From assembly GCF_009695545.1 (NCBI RefSeq), contig NZ_VUNS01000002.1, positions 124,001 to 188,000 on the forward strand: a DNA stretch of 64,000 bases, given 5' to 3'. Below the pieces are notes generated by a model, which saw only the letters and a program-made list of their open reading frames with translations, made no database searches and was not told where the DNA came from. This DNA is from Victivallis lenta. Lineage in GTDB: Bacteria > Verrucomicrobiota > Lentisphaeria > Victivallales > Victivallaceae. Below are positions 18,018 through 25,348 of this stretch, in pieces; position 1 is the first letter of the stretch, and each line of letters begins with the position of its first letter. Made by a program: the position numbers and the translations under genes.

Positions 18018-18419
18018 ATGCCTGAAATCACCGTTGTCACGCGCGAATGCTGCGAGCTGGTCGATATCACCCGCCGGATTGCCGCACTGGTCCCGCCGGA
18101 TCTGGGTTCGGGGCTCTGTTCGGTCCACTCCCTCCACACCACGGCCGCGCTGACGGTCAACGAAAACGCCGATCCGGACGTGCAGCACGACCTGCTGGCC
18201 AAACTCGACGCGCTCGTGCCGCAGCACGAAAGTTATTACCGTCACGCCGAAGGAAACAGCGCCGCCCACCTGAAATCGTCGCTCATGGGCTTTTCCGTCA
18301 CGGTTCCGGTGCGGAACGGCAGGCTGCATCTCGGCACCTGGCAGGGCATCTACCTGTGTGAATTCGACGGGCCGCGCACCCGCCGGGTCGTGGTCACTTT
18401 CGTCGAAGCGGCAAGGTAA
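18018..18419 (+). CDS. YjbQ/UPF0047 family protein
   Basis: A 133-residue protein of the YjbQ family: CSVHSLHTTAALTVNENADP with the conserved histidines, then HAEGNSAAHLKSSLMG and GTWQGIYLCEFDGPR. YjbQ proteins have been described as secondary thiamine-phosphate synthase enzymes able to replace thiE when overexpressed; the primary role is uncertain. RBS GAAAGGA is upstream. It is followed by the secreted protein at 18459 with a 39-base gap, so they may share a transcript. Confidence 0.9.
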   Translation: MPEITVVTRECCELVDITRRIAALVPPDLGSGLCSVHSLHTTAALTVNENADPDVQHDLLAKLDALVPQHESYYRHAEGNSAAHLKSSLMGFSVTVPVRNGRLHLGTWQGIYLCEFDGPRTRRVVVTFVEAAR

Positions 18420-18458
18420 ATGCCGTTTCCCGCAACCCGATAAGGAGTCGCCGTTCCG

Positions 18459-21425
18459 ATGTTCCGTTCCGCCGTTCTGTTCGCCGCCGTTCTCGCCGCG
18501 TTTGCCGCCGCCGCCGTCGAGACCGTCCTCGTCTGCGAAGATGAAAGGATGCTGCCGTTTCTGAAAAGCGCGGCTGAACTGCGGCCGGAGGGGATCGACT
18601 TCGCCCCGCTCGCCGAACGCCCGCTCGTCCCGGCGGGAACGGCCGGGCGGATTCTGCTGGAAGAGACCGGGGAGGAAGGGCTGATCGCCGTCGTCGCGGC
18701 CGGTTTTCATCTGAACGACAGCTCTTTCCGTCCGGCCCGCGTCGCCGTGTTCGACCGGCAGAGCAGCTGCCGGCTGGTCGACCGGTCGCTTCCGGCCGCG
18801 CCGGGAGAGGCGGAACAGGTGCTGCTTCAGGCGCTCCGCGACGCGGCGCTGAACGCCGGCAGCCCGGAGAAACGGAAGTTCGCCGCCGTGGTGGAAACGT
18901 TTTTTACGGAGCTCCCGCTGAACCGCCGCGCCGCCGCCGCGCATATCGCCGCCGCGCTGGAGCTTCGACTCCGCTATCTGCCCGGCGTCATCACCGCCGG
19001 AAAAAGCGAGATGAACGACCTGGCCGAAGAGACGCGCCTGACCGGAATCGGCGGCAGGCTTCCGCACGACCAGACGCTGCTGCAGCTCGAATTCCTGCCG
19101 GACGGAGAATCGTTCCGCATCCGCCTCCGGGCCTTCGACGGCAACGGGGCGGAGCGGTACGGCCGCGAGTATCCGGCCGCCGGAACCCCGGTTGAAGCCA
19201 TGCTGAACGATCTGGCTGCTCATCTGGGCGTCACACCCGGCCCGGCGCCGTCCGCCGCGGCGGAGTATCCGCGCCTCCTGGCGGAATGCGAATATCTTTG
19301 GAAAGCCGGCCGTTTCCGGGAAAATACGCGCAAGGCCGCCGCCGCCGGCATGCTCGCGGCGGGAAAGGCGCAGAGCCCCGTGTTCGCGCTTCGCGCCGCC
19401 CTGAACAGCCGGGGTGTCCTCAATGCGGAGCCGGAAGAGCAGTTCGCCTCGCTCCGGGAAGCCGCCGCACTGCTTGAGGAGCTCCCGCCGGCGAGTTCCG
19501 AAACCGAAGCCGCCCGCCTGTTCCGCGGGCTGTTGCGGCGGCTCTACGAATCCCGCGAATGCCCGGCGGCGCTGCGCGGAGAGGTCGCGGCGTGGCTCAG
19601 CGGCTGCCGCCCGCTCATTCTCTGCGGCTTTCGGCCCGACCTGCCGCCTCCGCGTGTTTCCGCGCCGCTTGAATCGCTGTCGCCGTCCCTCTATTTCGAT
19701 GACGATGCATTCCTGAAGGAGGCCGTTCCCGCGCTCGAAGCGATGGCGGCAGATGCGCCGGGAAATGAGGACGAAGCGTTTTACCGTGCCGTTCTGTCGT
19801 TCGGCGCGGAATTTATGCCGGTCGTGGAACTGCTGCCGCCGGGGGCGGAGCCGCAGCGGAAGATTCTGCGGGAACTCGCCCGGAAGCTGACCGCCTCCCC
19901 CGGCAGCGCCTGGAAGGCGTTCGGACTTACGCTCGATTACCGGCTCCGGCTGCCGCTGTCCGGTTCCGAGGCGGAGCAGCTCCGCAACGCCTATGCGGAT
20001 GCGCTGCTCAAGCTGCCGCCGCACTGCCGGGATGCCGAGGCTCACAGCGCAATCTGGAGTTTGCTCGACTCACGGGAGGAGCAGAAGGCCGTTGCCGGAA
20101 CGGTCGCGTTCCGCCGCTCCCGGACGCTTCCGGCAGATGATCCGGAGTCCGCGGCGAACGCCTCGCCCGCCGCGCTTTTCGGACTGCTCAAAAAGCGGCA
20201 GGTCGATGCGCTCGAAATGCACCGCGGAAAGTGGGCGAAGGTTCTGCACCGCGAATTTTCCTCCCTGGATATCGACAAACTCGCTTCTTTCAACCCCGGC
20301 TACCGCTTCACGCGTTACGGCTGGGCGTGGGAGAAGGGTTCGATCCGCGGGTGGGCTTTCGACGGCAGGAACGGCTTCATCCTCGGCGTCCCGGCCCGCG
20401 GCCGCAGACTGACGCTCTCGATGTGGGACTCCGGCGCGCGCCGGGTGAAGCAGCTTTATGAATTCCCGCACGATCTGCTGCAACTGGATAACCTTCCGTC
20501 CAGAAACATCCCGATGAACGCCATCGACAACTGCGTCCTCATCGGGACCGGCAGCCAGATCGTCATCGCCCGGACCTCCCCGGGCAAACCGCAGATCATC
20601 GAAAACCTGCCCGGCCGCGTCATGTCGATGACGCTGAACCGCGGGCGCGTCTACGCTTTTATCGCGGACGGCGACAACTTCTCCCCGAAGTTCATCCGGC
20701 TCATCTCCTGCCGCCTCGACGGCAAGGATATGAAAACGCATATCGCCACCGACCGCCCGGCGGCGGAAAAGCAGAATTTGTTCGACCGGGCAGCATCGAC
20801 CTTCACCGTCTCCGGGCTCGGGCGCAAAATCGGCAGCGGCAAACTCTATTTCCATACGGTTGCCAACGGCCGGGGCCCTTCCGGCTTCTGGGAGTTCGAC
20901 ACGGAAACCGGGGAGGCGAACCGCCTGTTCTGCAACGCCGCCGACGGCCGCACGCTGGTCATGTCTTCGCACGGACAGGCGTTCTTCACCCAGCAGCGCG
21001 ATCTGCTCTGCCTCGGCATTTACGGCTACCGTTCCGTCGGCGACGGTCCGGCCGCCTTCTTTCTGCGCTATGATGTCAGGACCGGAAAGAAAGAGCTCTA
21101 CGGCTGGGGCGACGAGGCGATCCTGAAGAAACTCGGCCTCGCTTCGCCGTGGGGGAAACGGCTGAATTTCTCGGGGCCGTTCTGGATCGAGGGCGACAAT
21201 TTCTGGGGAGCGGGCGGCTGGGCGGCCAACAAGATGGCGGTCCATTTCCGGCTGAGTGCGCCGGAGCAGTCGCCGCGGCTGCTCTTCCCGTGCGCCCGGG
21301 GCGTCTTCCCGGGCAATGTGAAGAATTCAGTCGTCTTTCTGACCGACGACAGCCTCGTCGAGGTCCGCTGCCTCTCCCCCGGCACGGGAAGAAGTTTCAC
21401 CGCTTCCGGAGCAGAAAGGCTTTGA
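18459..21425 (+). CDS. large secreted protein of unknown function, propeller-like C-terminus
   Basis: A 988-residue protein with an N-terminal signal peptide (hydrophobic, alanine-rich, cleavage near AAAA-VET). Residues ~20-250 form an alpha/beta domain; ~270-580 are mostly helical; the C-terminal ~400 residues are rich in beta strands with repeats such as RLTLSMWDSGARRVKQLYEF and GFWEFDTETGEANRLF, suggesting a beta-propeller. No catalytic motif or known family recognised. GGAG lies about 14 bases upstream. Its last 29 bases overlap the convergent gene at 21397, so the two messages are antisense at their ends. Confidence 0.75.
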   Translation: MFRSAVLFAAVLAAFAAAAVETVLVCEDERMLPFLKSAAELRPEGIDFAPLAERPLVPAGTAGRILLEETGEEGLIAVVAAGFHLNDSSFRPARVAVFDRQSSCRLVDRSLPAAPGEAEQVLLQALRDAALNAGSPEKRKFAAVVETFFTELPLNRRAAAAHIAAALELRLRYLPGVITAGKSEMNDLAEETRLTGIGGRLPHDQTLLQLEFLPDGESFRIRLRAFDGNGAERYGREYPAAGTPVEAMLNDLAAHLGVTPGPAPSAAAEYPRLLAECEYLWKAGRFRENTRKAAAAGMLAAGKAQSPVFALRAALNSRGVLNAEPEEQFASLREAAALLEELPPASSETEAARLFRGLLRRLYESRECPAALRGEVAAWLSGCRPLILCGFRPDLPPPRVSAPLESLSPSLYFDDDAFLKEAVPALEAMAADAPGNEDEAFYRAVLSFGAEFMPVVELLPPGAEPQRKILRELARKLTASPGSAWKAFGLTLDYRLRLPLSGSEAEQLRNAYADALLKLPPHCRDAEAHSAIWSLLDSREEQKAVAGTVAFRRSRTLPADDPESAANASPAALFGLLKKRQVDALEMHRGKWAKVLHREFSSLDIDKLASFNPGYRFTRYGWAWEKGSIRGWAFDGRNGFILGVPARGRRLTLSMWDSGARRVKQLYEFPHDLLQLDNLPSRNIPMNAIDNCVLIGTGSQIVIARTSPGKPQIIENLPGRVMSMTLNRGRVYAFIADGDNFSPKFIRLISCRLDGKDMKTHIATDRPAAEKQNLFDRAASTFTVSGLGRKIGSGKLYFHTVANGRGPSGFWEFDTETGEANRLFCNAADGRTLVMSSHGQAFFTQQRDLLCLGIYGYRSVGDGPAAFFLRYDVRTGKKELYGWGDEAILKKLGLASPWGKRLNFSGPFWIEGDNFWGAGGWAANKMAVHFRLSAPEQSPRLLFPCARGVFPGNVKNSVVFLTDDSLVEVRCLSPGTGRSFTASGAERL

Positions 21426-22278
21426 GTTCCGGATCGGGTTCGAGATCGGCGAGCGCCCCGATTACTTCGACGTCGGAGCGGACGGAACCGGGGAAGACGT
21501 GCGTTTCGACCCGGCCGTCGGCATACAGGATATTCACGCGGTTCCGTGCGTGGTTGCCGGGCAGTTCGAAAGCGACCGGACACTCTGCCTGTTCCCGGTT
21601 CGCTCCGCCGAGATAAACATAGCTGCAGTTGCGCCGGGAAAGCCGCCTGAAGTCGACTTGCTCCGAGCCGGACGGACACACCCATACCTCCGCCTCCGCC
21701 AGCGGCAGCGCCTCGAATCCCGGAATTCCGTCCGCAGCCGGAAATGCGCCGCCGTTTTCGTCTGCATACAGCAGGAGGGCGGCCCCGATCCTGCTCAGGT
21801 GCTCCCGGCAGCCGGTCAGCGCAGCCTCCTGCCGGCAGCGGAGATAGAACGGATAGCCGACCGCCCCGAAAAACAGCAATGCGCCGGCGGCAAGCAGAAT
21901 CGCCGCGGTCAGAATGCCGCGGCCGCGCATCGGAACGTTCCGGCCGTCCCGCGATACGGTGAACATCTCGATCAGCACCCAGAGCTCCACCGCCCAGAGC
22001 ATGAGGCCGCAGCTCAGGAGCGTGACGCCGAGCTGGACGAGCCCTTCTCCGGTCCGCTTCGCATAGAAGTTGTGGATTCCGGCCCAGCCGAAGAAAAAAG
22101 CCAGCAGCACATAAGCGACCCGGCTTCGCGGCGGAGCCGGCGGCGGCTGAATCACGACATGGATGTTCTGCTGCGCCGGAACGGGAGCGGAGGGCGCCGG
22201 ATTCTCCGCAGAGGCTCCGCAATTCGGACAGAATTTGCCGCCGTCCGGAAGCCGGCTGCCGCAATTCGAACAAAACAT
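21397..22278 (-). CDS. zinc-ribbon / TM2 / pseudopilin-like chimera
   Basis: A 293-residue protein in three parts. Residues 1-25 are a zinc ribbon (MFCSNCGSRLPDGGKFCPNCG, four Cys). After a proline-rich linker come membrane segments typical of the TM2 domain (LLAFFFGWAGIHNFYAKR, then a second pair). The C-terminal ~130 residues look like the globular half of a prepilin-like protein: helix CREHLSRIGAALLLYADENG, VWVCPSG, and NHARNRVNILYADGRVETH, an H-x10-DG variant of the H-X9-DG motif. There is no prepilin cleavage signal. Role unknown; it may anchor a pilin-like sensor head to the inner membrane. Confidence 0.82.
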   Translation of the reverse strand: MFCSNCGSRLPDGGKFCPNCGASAENPAPSAPVPAQQNIHVVIQPPPAPPRSRVAYVLLAFFFGWAGIHNFYAKRTGEGLVQLGVTLLSCGLMLWAVELWVLIEMFTVSRDGRNVPMRGRGILTAAILLAAGALLFFGAVGYPFYLRCRQEAALTGCREHLSRIGAALLLYADENGGAFPAADGIPGFEALPLAEAEVWVCPSGSEQVDFRRLSRRNCSYVYLGGANREQAECPVAFELPGNHARNRVNILYADGRVETHVFPGSVRSDVEVIGALADLEPDPELKAFLLRKR

Positions 22279-22332
22279 AAGCGCACCTCCGTTGAAGTTT
22301 CCCCTTCGAACTCCACTGACCGATTTGTTTTT

Positions 22333-22360
22333 AATCTATCCGCCCGGGAGCGCTTTTCAA
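22333..22360 (-). promoter_or_regulatory. promoter of the zinc-ribbon/TM2 gene
   Basis: Reverse strand TTGAAA (22360-22355) and TAGATT (22338-22333), spacing 16, 54 bases before the start codon at 22278. Confidence 0.5.
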
Positions 22361-22371
22361 GCCGCGAAATG

Positions 22372-22402
22372 AAAAACGGCGGATTTCCGTCGAAATCCGC
22401 CG
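22372..22402 (-). terminator. intrinsic terminator after the Gfo/Idh gene
   Basis: On the reverse strand an 11-bp stem (CGGCGGATTTC / GAAATCCGCCG) with a 4-base loop is followed by TTTTT at 22376-22372. It ends the LacI-Gfo/Idh transcript just before the promoter of the next gene. Confidence 0.85.
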
Positions 22403-22433
22403 CCGGACGACTGCTGCCGCAGCCGCCGTTTTT

Positions 22434-23756
22434 TTACCACTGAATCAGCTTCTGTACGTTGACCGGCTCGCCGGTCTGCATCGAGAGGTTCGCGCCGATG
22501 CCGGTCAGGATCGACTTCGCGCCGTCGATATAACCGGCGGCGAGGCCGAGCGGATCCTCGTCGACTCCGACGAACAGGTGCTTCAGCAGCCGGTCGTCGC
22601 CGCCGCCGTGCCCGGCCAGCGTGTCGGTCGTGTATTCGATGACCTGCGGTTTCCCCCAGTGCGGCTGGAAGATGATCTCGGGCGAAAGCTTCGAGCGGTC
22701 CTCGGCGAGCTCCCGCATGCCGAAGCTGTTGAAATCCTCGCCCTCGGCGTCGCAGAACGAGCGCTCGACCACATTGAACTCAAGCCGTCCCTTCGTGCCG
22801 TTGAAGACGACCCGGTAGCCCTCCCACGGGCAATGCGCGCAGAGGCTGTAAGTCATGACGACGTTGTTCTTGTAGCGGACCATGACGCCCATATTGTCCT
22901 CGATGCTGATCCCGTCGCCGAACACGCTCTGGTCGCGGTAGTAGCCGTCCTCGGATTCGGCATTGTAGTAGAGGCCCATCAGCGCCTCGTCCTTCTCGTT
23001 CACCTTCAGGGCGAACGGGTCCTTCGCCGCGACTTCGCTGCCGCGGGCGCGGCTGTAAAACTCGGTGATGCCGCGCTTTTCGGCGTTGATCTTGCCGTAG
23101 AACTTCAAATCTCCCATCGCGAACACGGTCACCGGTTCGGAGTCGATCCACCAGTTCACCAGATCGAAGTGGTGCGTCGCCTTGTGGACCATCAGGCCGC
23201 CGGAGTTGACCTTGTTGCGGTGCCAGCGGCGGAAGTAGTCCGCGCCGTGGCAGGTGTCGAGCAGCCACTCGAAGTGAACGCTGGTGATCTCGCCGACGAT
23301 ACCGGACTTCAGCACCTCCTTGACCTTGCTGTTGCGCGGCGCGTAACGGTAGTTGAAGGTGACGGTCAGGTTCCTGCCGGTGCGCTTTTTCGTGTCGATG
23401 ATCTGCTGGCACTTCTCGGCGTCGATGGTCATCGGCTTCTCGCTGATCACGTCGCAGCCAAGCTCCATGGCGCGGCAGGTGTACTTGTGGTGGGTGCGGT
23501 CCATCGAAGTCACGATGACGATGTCCGGCTTGCACTCGGCGATCATTTTATCGAAATCCTGCGCCATGTAGGTCGGAATATCGGGATGGTTGTTGCAATG
23601 CTTCTTGAGGAAGACGTTGTTGTAATACTCCATCCGCTTCCGGTTCGAGTCGCAGAACCCGACCAGCTCGGCCCGGTCCTGAAACTTATTCAGGATCGCC
23701 TTGATGTACATTTCCGACCGGCCGCCGGTCCCGACGATGCAGTAACGTTTCTTCAT
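22434..23756 (-). CDS. Gfo/Idh/MocA family oxidoreductase (long form)
   Basis: A 440-residue NAD(P)-dependent dehydrogenase. Rossmann start RYCIVGTGGRSEMYIKAIL; catalytic-site VISEKPMTIDAEKCQ; then VTFNYRYAPRNSKVKEVL and GGLMVHKATHHFDLVNWW, matching the GG-x-x-x-D-x-x-x-H region used by family members that act on sugar rings. It is longer than the two in the first operon, with an extended C-terminal beta domain. It lies 30 bases after the LacI gene on the same strand, so regulator and enzyme are co-transcribed and probably autoregulated from 24779-24876. Confidence 0.92.
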   Translation of the reverse strand: MKKRYCIVGTGGRSEMYIKAILNKFQDRAELVGFCDSNRKRMEYYNNVFLKKHCNNHPDIPTYMAQDFDKMIAECKPDIVIVTSMDRTHHKYTCRAMELGCDVISEKPMTIDAEKCQQIIDTKKRTGRNLTVTFNYRYAPRNSKVKEVLKSGIVGEITSVHFEWLLDTCHGADYFRRWHRNKVNSGGLMVHKATHHFDLVNWWIDSEPVTVFAMGDLKFYGKINAEKRGITEFYSRARGSEVAAKDPFALKVNEKDEALMGLYYNAESEDGYYRDQSVFGDGISIEDNMGVMVRYKNNVVMTYSLCAHCPWEGYRVVFNGTKGRLEFNVVERSFCDAEGEDFNSFGMRELAEDRSKLSPEIIFQPHWGKPQVIEYTTDTLAGHGGGDDRLLKHLFVGVDEDPLGLAAGYIDGAKSILTGIGANLSMQTGEPVNVQKLIQW

Positions 23757-23786
23757 TTGATTGTAATCTCCTTGTTTTTAGGATGT

Positions 23787-24752
23787 TCAGGACGAAATGC
23801 TCTCCCGGCGCACCAGCCGGGCGGGGTAAACGACCAGCTCCGGCGCCCCCTCCGCCGGAGAAAGGATCTTTTCGACGGCGCGCGCCACGGTTTCGGCGTC
23901 GGGGTGCGCGACCGTGGTCAGCGCCGGAATCGCAAACGCTCCGGCGGCGTCGTCGTCGAAGCCGGCCACGGCGACCTTCTCCGGAATCGTCACACCGCGT
24001 TCGCTCGCATAACGGTAGAAGCCGAGCGCCATGCGGTCGGTATCGAAGAAAACCGCATCCGCCCCGAAGGCGATGATCGCATCTCCGGCCGTAAAGCCGT
24101 CGGCGAATTCCAGCCCCTCCGTCGCGATAAAACCGCTCGTGATTTCTCCGGCGGCGGCGACCGCCTGCTCGAATCCGGCGCGGCGCCCGACGGCGCCGTC
24201 CATGCCGACCCGGACGATGCGGCGGCGGCCGGCCCGGATCAGCTCCGTCACGGCGGCGGCGACCCCGCTCGTCCGGTCGGTCTCGATCCGGTCGTATCCG
24301 TCGCCGGAAAGCTCGCAGTCGATGAACAGAAAACGGATCGGCAGACTCGAAAGCCGTTCCGCATTCCAGCCGGGCGGCCAAGCCAGGAAGATCACCGCTT
24401 CGACGATGCCGGTCCAGCTCCGCAACAGCTCGTTCAGCTCCTCCTGGCTCCCCGGCAGTCCGCCGAGCAGCGTGTAGTGCTTCGCCTCGCGCAGGGCCTC
24501 TTCGAGCATCCTGACCCGGCGCTGGCCGCATTCATTGAAAAAGCTCTTCCCGGAAATGATTCCGACAATCCGGCTCGCCTGCTGCTTGAGGTTGCGGGCG
24601 GCGGCGTTCGGCACATAGTGCAGCTCCCGCGCGGCGGCGAGCACCCGCTTCGCCACCTCGGATTTCACCGGCCCGGAACCCGAAAGCGCCCGCCCGGCCG
24701 TGCGGATCGACACATTCGCCGCCTCTGCCACCATTTTCAGTGTTGCCGCCAT
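23787..24752 (-). CDS. LacI-family transcriptional regulator
   Basis: A 321-residue repressor. Helix-turn-helix LKMVAEAANVSIRTAGRALS, hinge LHYVPNAAARNLKQQ, then a sensor domain with RIVGIISGKSFF, FIDCELSG and GFDDDAAGAFAIPALTTVAHP. The recognition helix has SIRTAGRAL where LacI proteins usually have SxxTVSRxL, so its operator may be atypical. Two matched 18-bp palindromes lie upstream. Co-transcribed with the Gfo/Idh gene; 600 bases from the divergent heparinase-like gene, which it may also control. Confidence 0.92.
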   Translation of the reverse strand: MAATLKMVAEAANVSIRTAGRALSGSGPVKSEVAKRVLAAARELHYVPNAAARNLKQQASRIVGIISGKSFFNECGQRRVRMLEEALREAKHYTLLGGLPGSQEELNELLRSWTGIVEAVIFLAWPPGWNAERLSSLPIRFLFIDCELSGDGYDRIETDRTSGVAAAVTELIRAGRRRIVRVGMDGAVGRRAGFEQAVAAAGEITSGFIATEGLEFADGFTAGDAIIAFGADAVFFDTDRMALGFYRYASERGVTIPEKVAVAGFDDDAAGAFAIPALTTVAHPDAETVARAVEKILSPAEGAPELVVYPARLVRRESISS

Positions 24753-24778
24753 AAATCCCCGGTATCGTGTTCCATTCC

Positions 24779-24796
24779 AATGCCATCGTTGGCATT
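24779..24796. promoter_or_regulatory. LacI-type operator, proximal copy
   Basis: AATGCCATCGTTGGCATT: 7-bp perfect arms (AATGCCA / TGGCATT) around TCGT. It lies 27 bases upstream of the LacI start, where it would block the LacI-Gfo/Idh promoter. It shares 12 of 18 positions, including the core GC-ATCG-TGGCA, with the copy at 24859. Confidence 0.75.
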
Positions 24797-24858
24797 GTCA
24801 TTAAAATAGGTGCTTCCCCGATGAAAAGCAAGTCGTTTCCAAAAAAAATTCAAGAAAA

Positions 24859-24876
24859 TGTGCTATCGATGGCACA
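24859..24876. promoter_or_regulatory. LacI-type operator, distal copy
   Basis: TGTGCTATCGATGGCACA: an 18-bp near-palindrome with ATCGAT at the centre, exactly 80 bases from the proximal copy. The pair suggests looping by a tetramer or two dimers. It also lies about 70 bases upstream of the promoter at 24943 that faces the heparinase-like gene. Confidence 0.7.
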
Positions 24877-24942
24877 GCAGACGTCCGCCGGTTGAAAAAA
24901 ATCGAAAAAAAACGGTTCGCCGCTGGAAGCCGTTTTTCTGTG

Positions 24943-24951
24943 TGCTATATT
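24943..24951 (+). promoter_or_regulatory. extended -10 promoter facing the heparinase-like gene
   Basis: TGC followed by TATATT (24946-24951). It directly follows a stem with arms AAAACGG/CCGTTTT (24908-24936) that ends in TTTTT and could terminate transcripts coming from the left. The leader to the preferred start at 25349 would be about 390 bases. Confidence 0.4.
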
Positions 24952-25348
24952 TCATTACCGTAACGCGGATTCATGACAAGCCGGGAGAACGGGCGCCATG
25001 CGCCGTATCGTAAAATCATTGACGACATGCACTGCCGCCGGAATGCTCTTCGCAGCCGGTGCGAACGGTACGGTGTGTCAATCCCGTCAAGACGGACAAT
25101 GCCTCCCCCGAAAGAGTAAATACGGCGGAGCCGCACGGAACACCGGAGAGGAGCCAGACACGCAGTGTCGGGCATGGTCTTTTGAGACGCGCACGACACG
25201 CAATGTCGGGCACAATCATTTCAGAGAACGGGGCCCCCGAAAAGTATCATCCGCCGCACAAGCGCAGAGGATGACAAGCCCGGCTTGTCCTCCCGGCCTC
25301 GGCGAAGGAGGAAGGGGGGCCACTTTTCGTGGATCACAGGAGATTCCC
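24952..25348 (+). other. long leader or spacer with short repeats, open in one frame by chance
   Basis: This stretch is open in frame with the heparinase-like gene from ATG 24998, and the first ~24 residues mimic a signal peptide. The rest is arginine- and cysteine-rich without domain character. The DNA holds an 18-bp imperfect direct repeat (GACACGCAGTGTCGGGCA at 25157-25174 and GACACGCAATGTCGGGCA at 25195-25212) and a stem GACAAGCC/GGCTTGTC at 25273-25289. I read it as an untranslated leader or a degraded repeat element. Confidence 0.5.

Noticed and set aside
17415-20045. 876-codon open frame on the - strand
   Set aside because: Antisense to yjbQ and the secreted protein; composition typical of a shadow frame.
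24998-25348. Signal-peptide-like N-terminal extension of the heparinase-like protein
   Set aside because: No RBS at 24998, the extension is not protein-like past residue 24, and a good RBS serves 25349. Kept as an alternative only.
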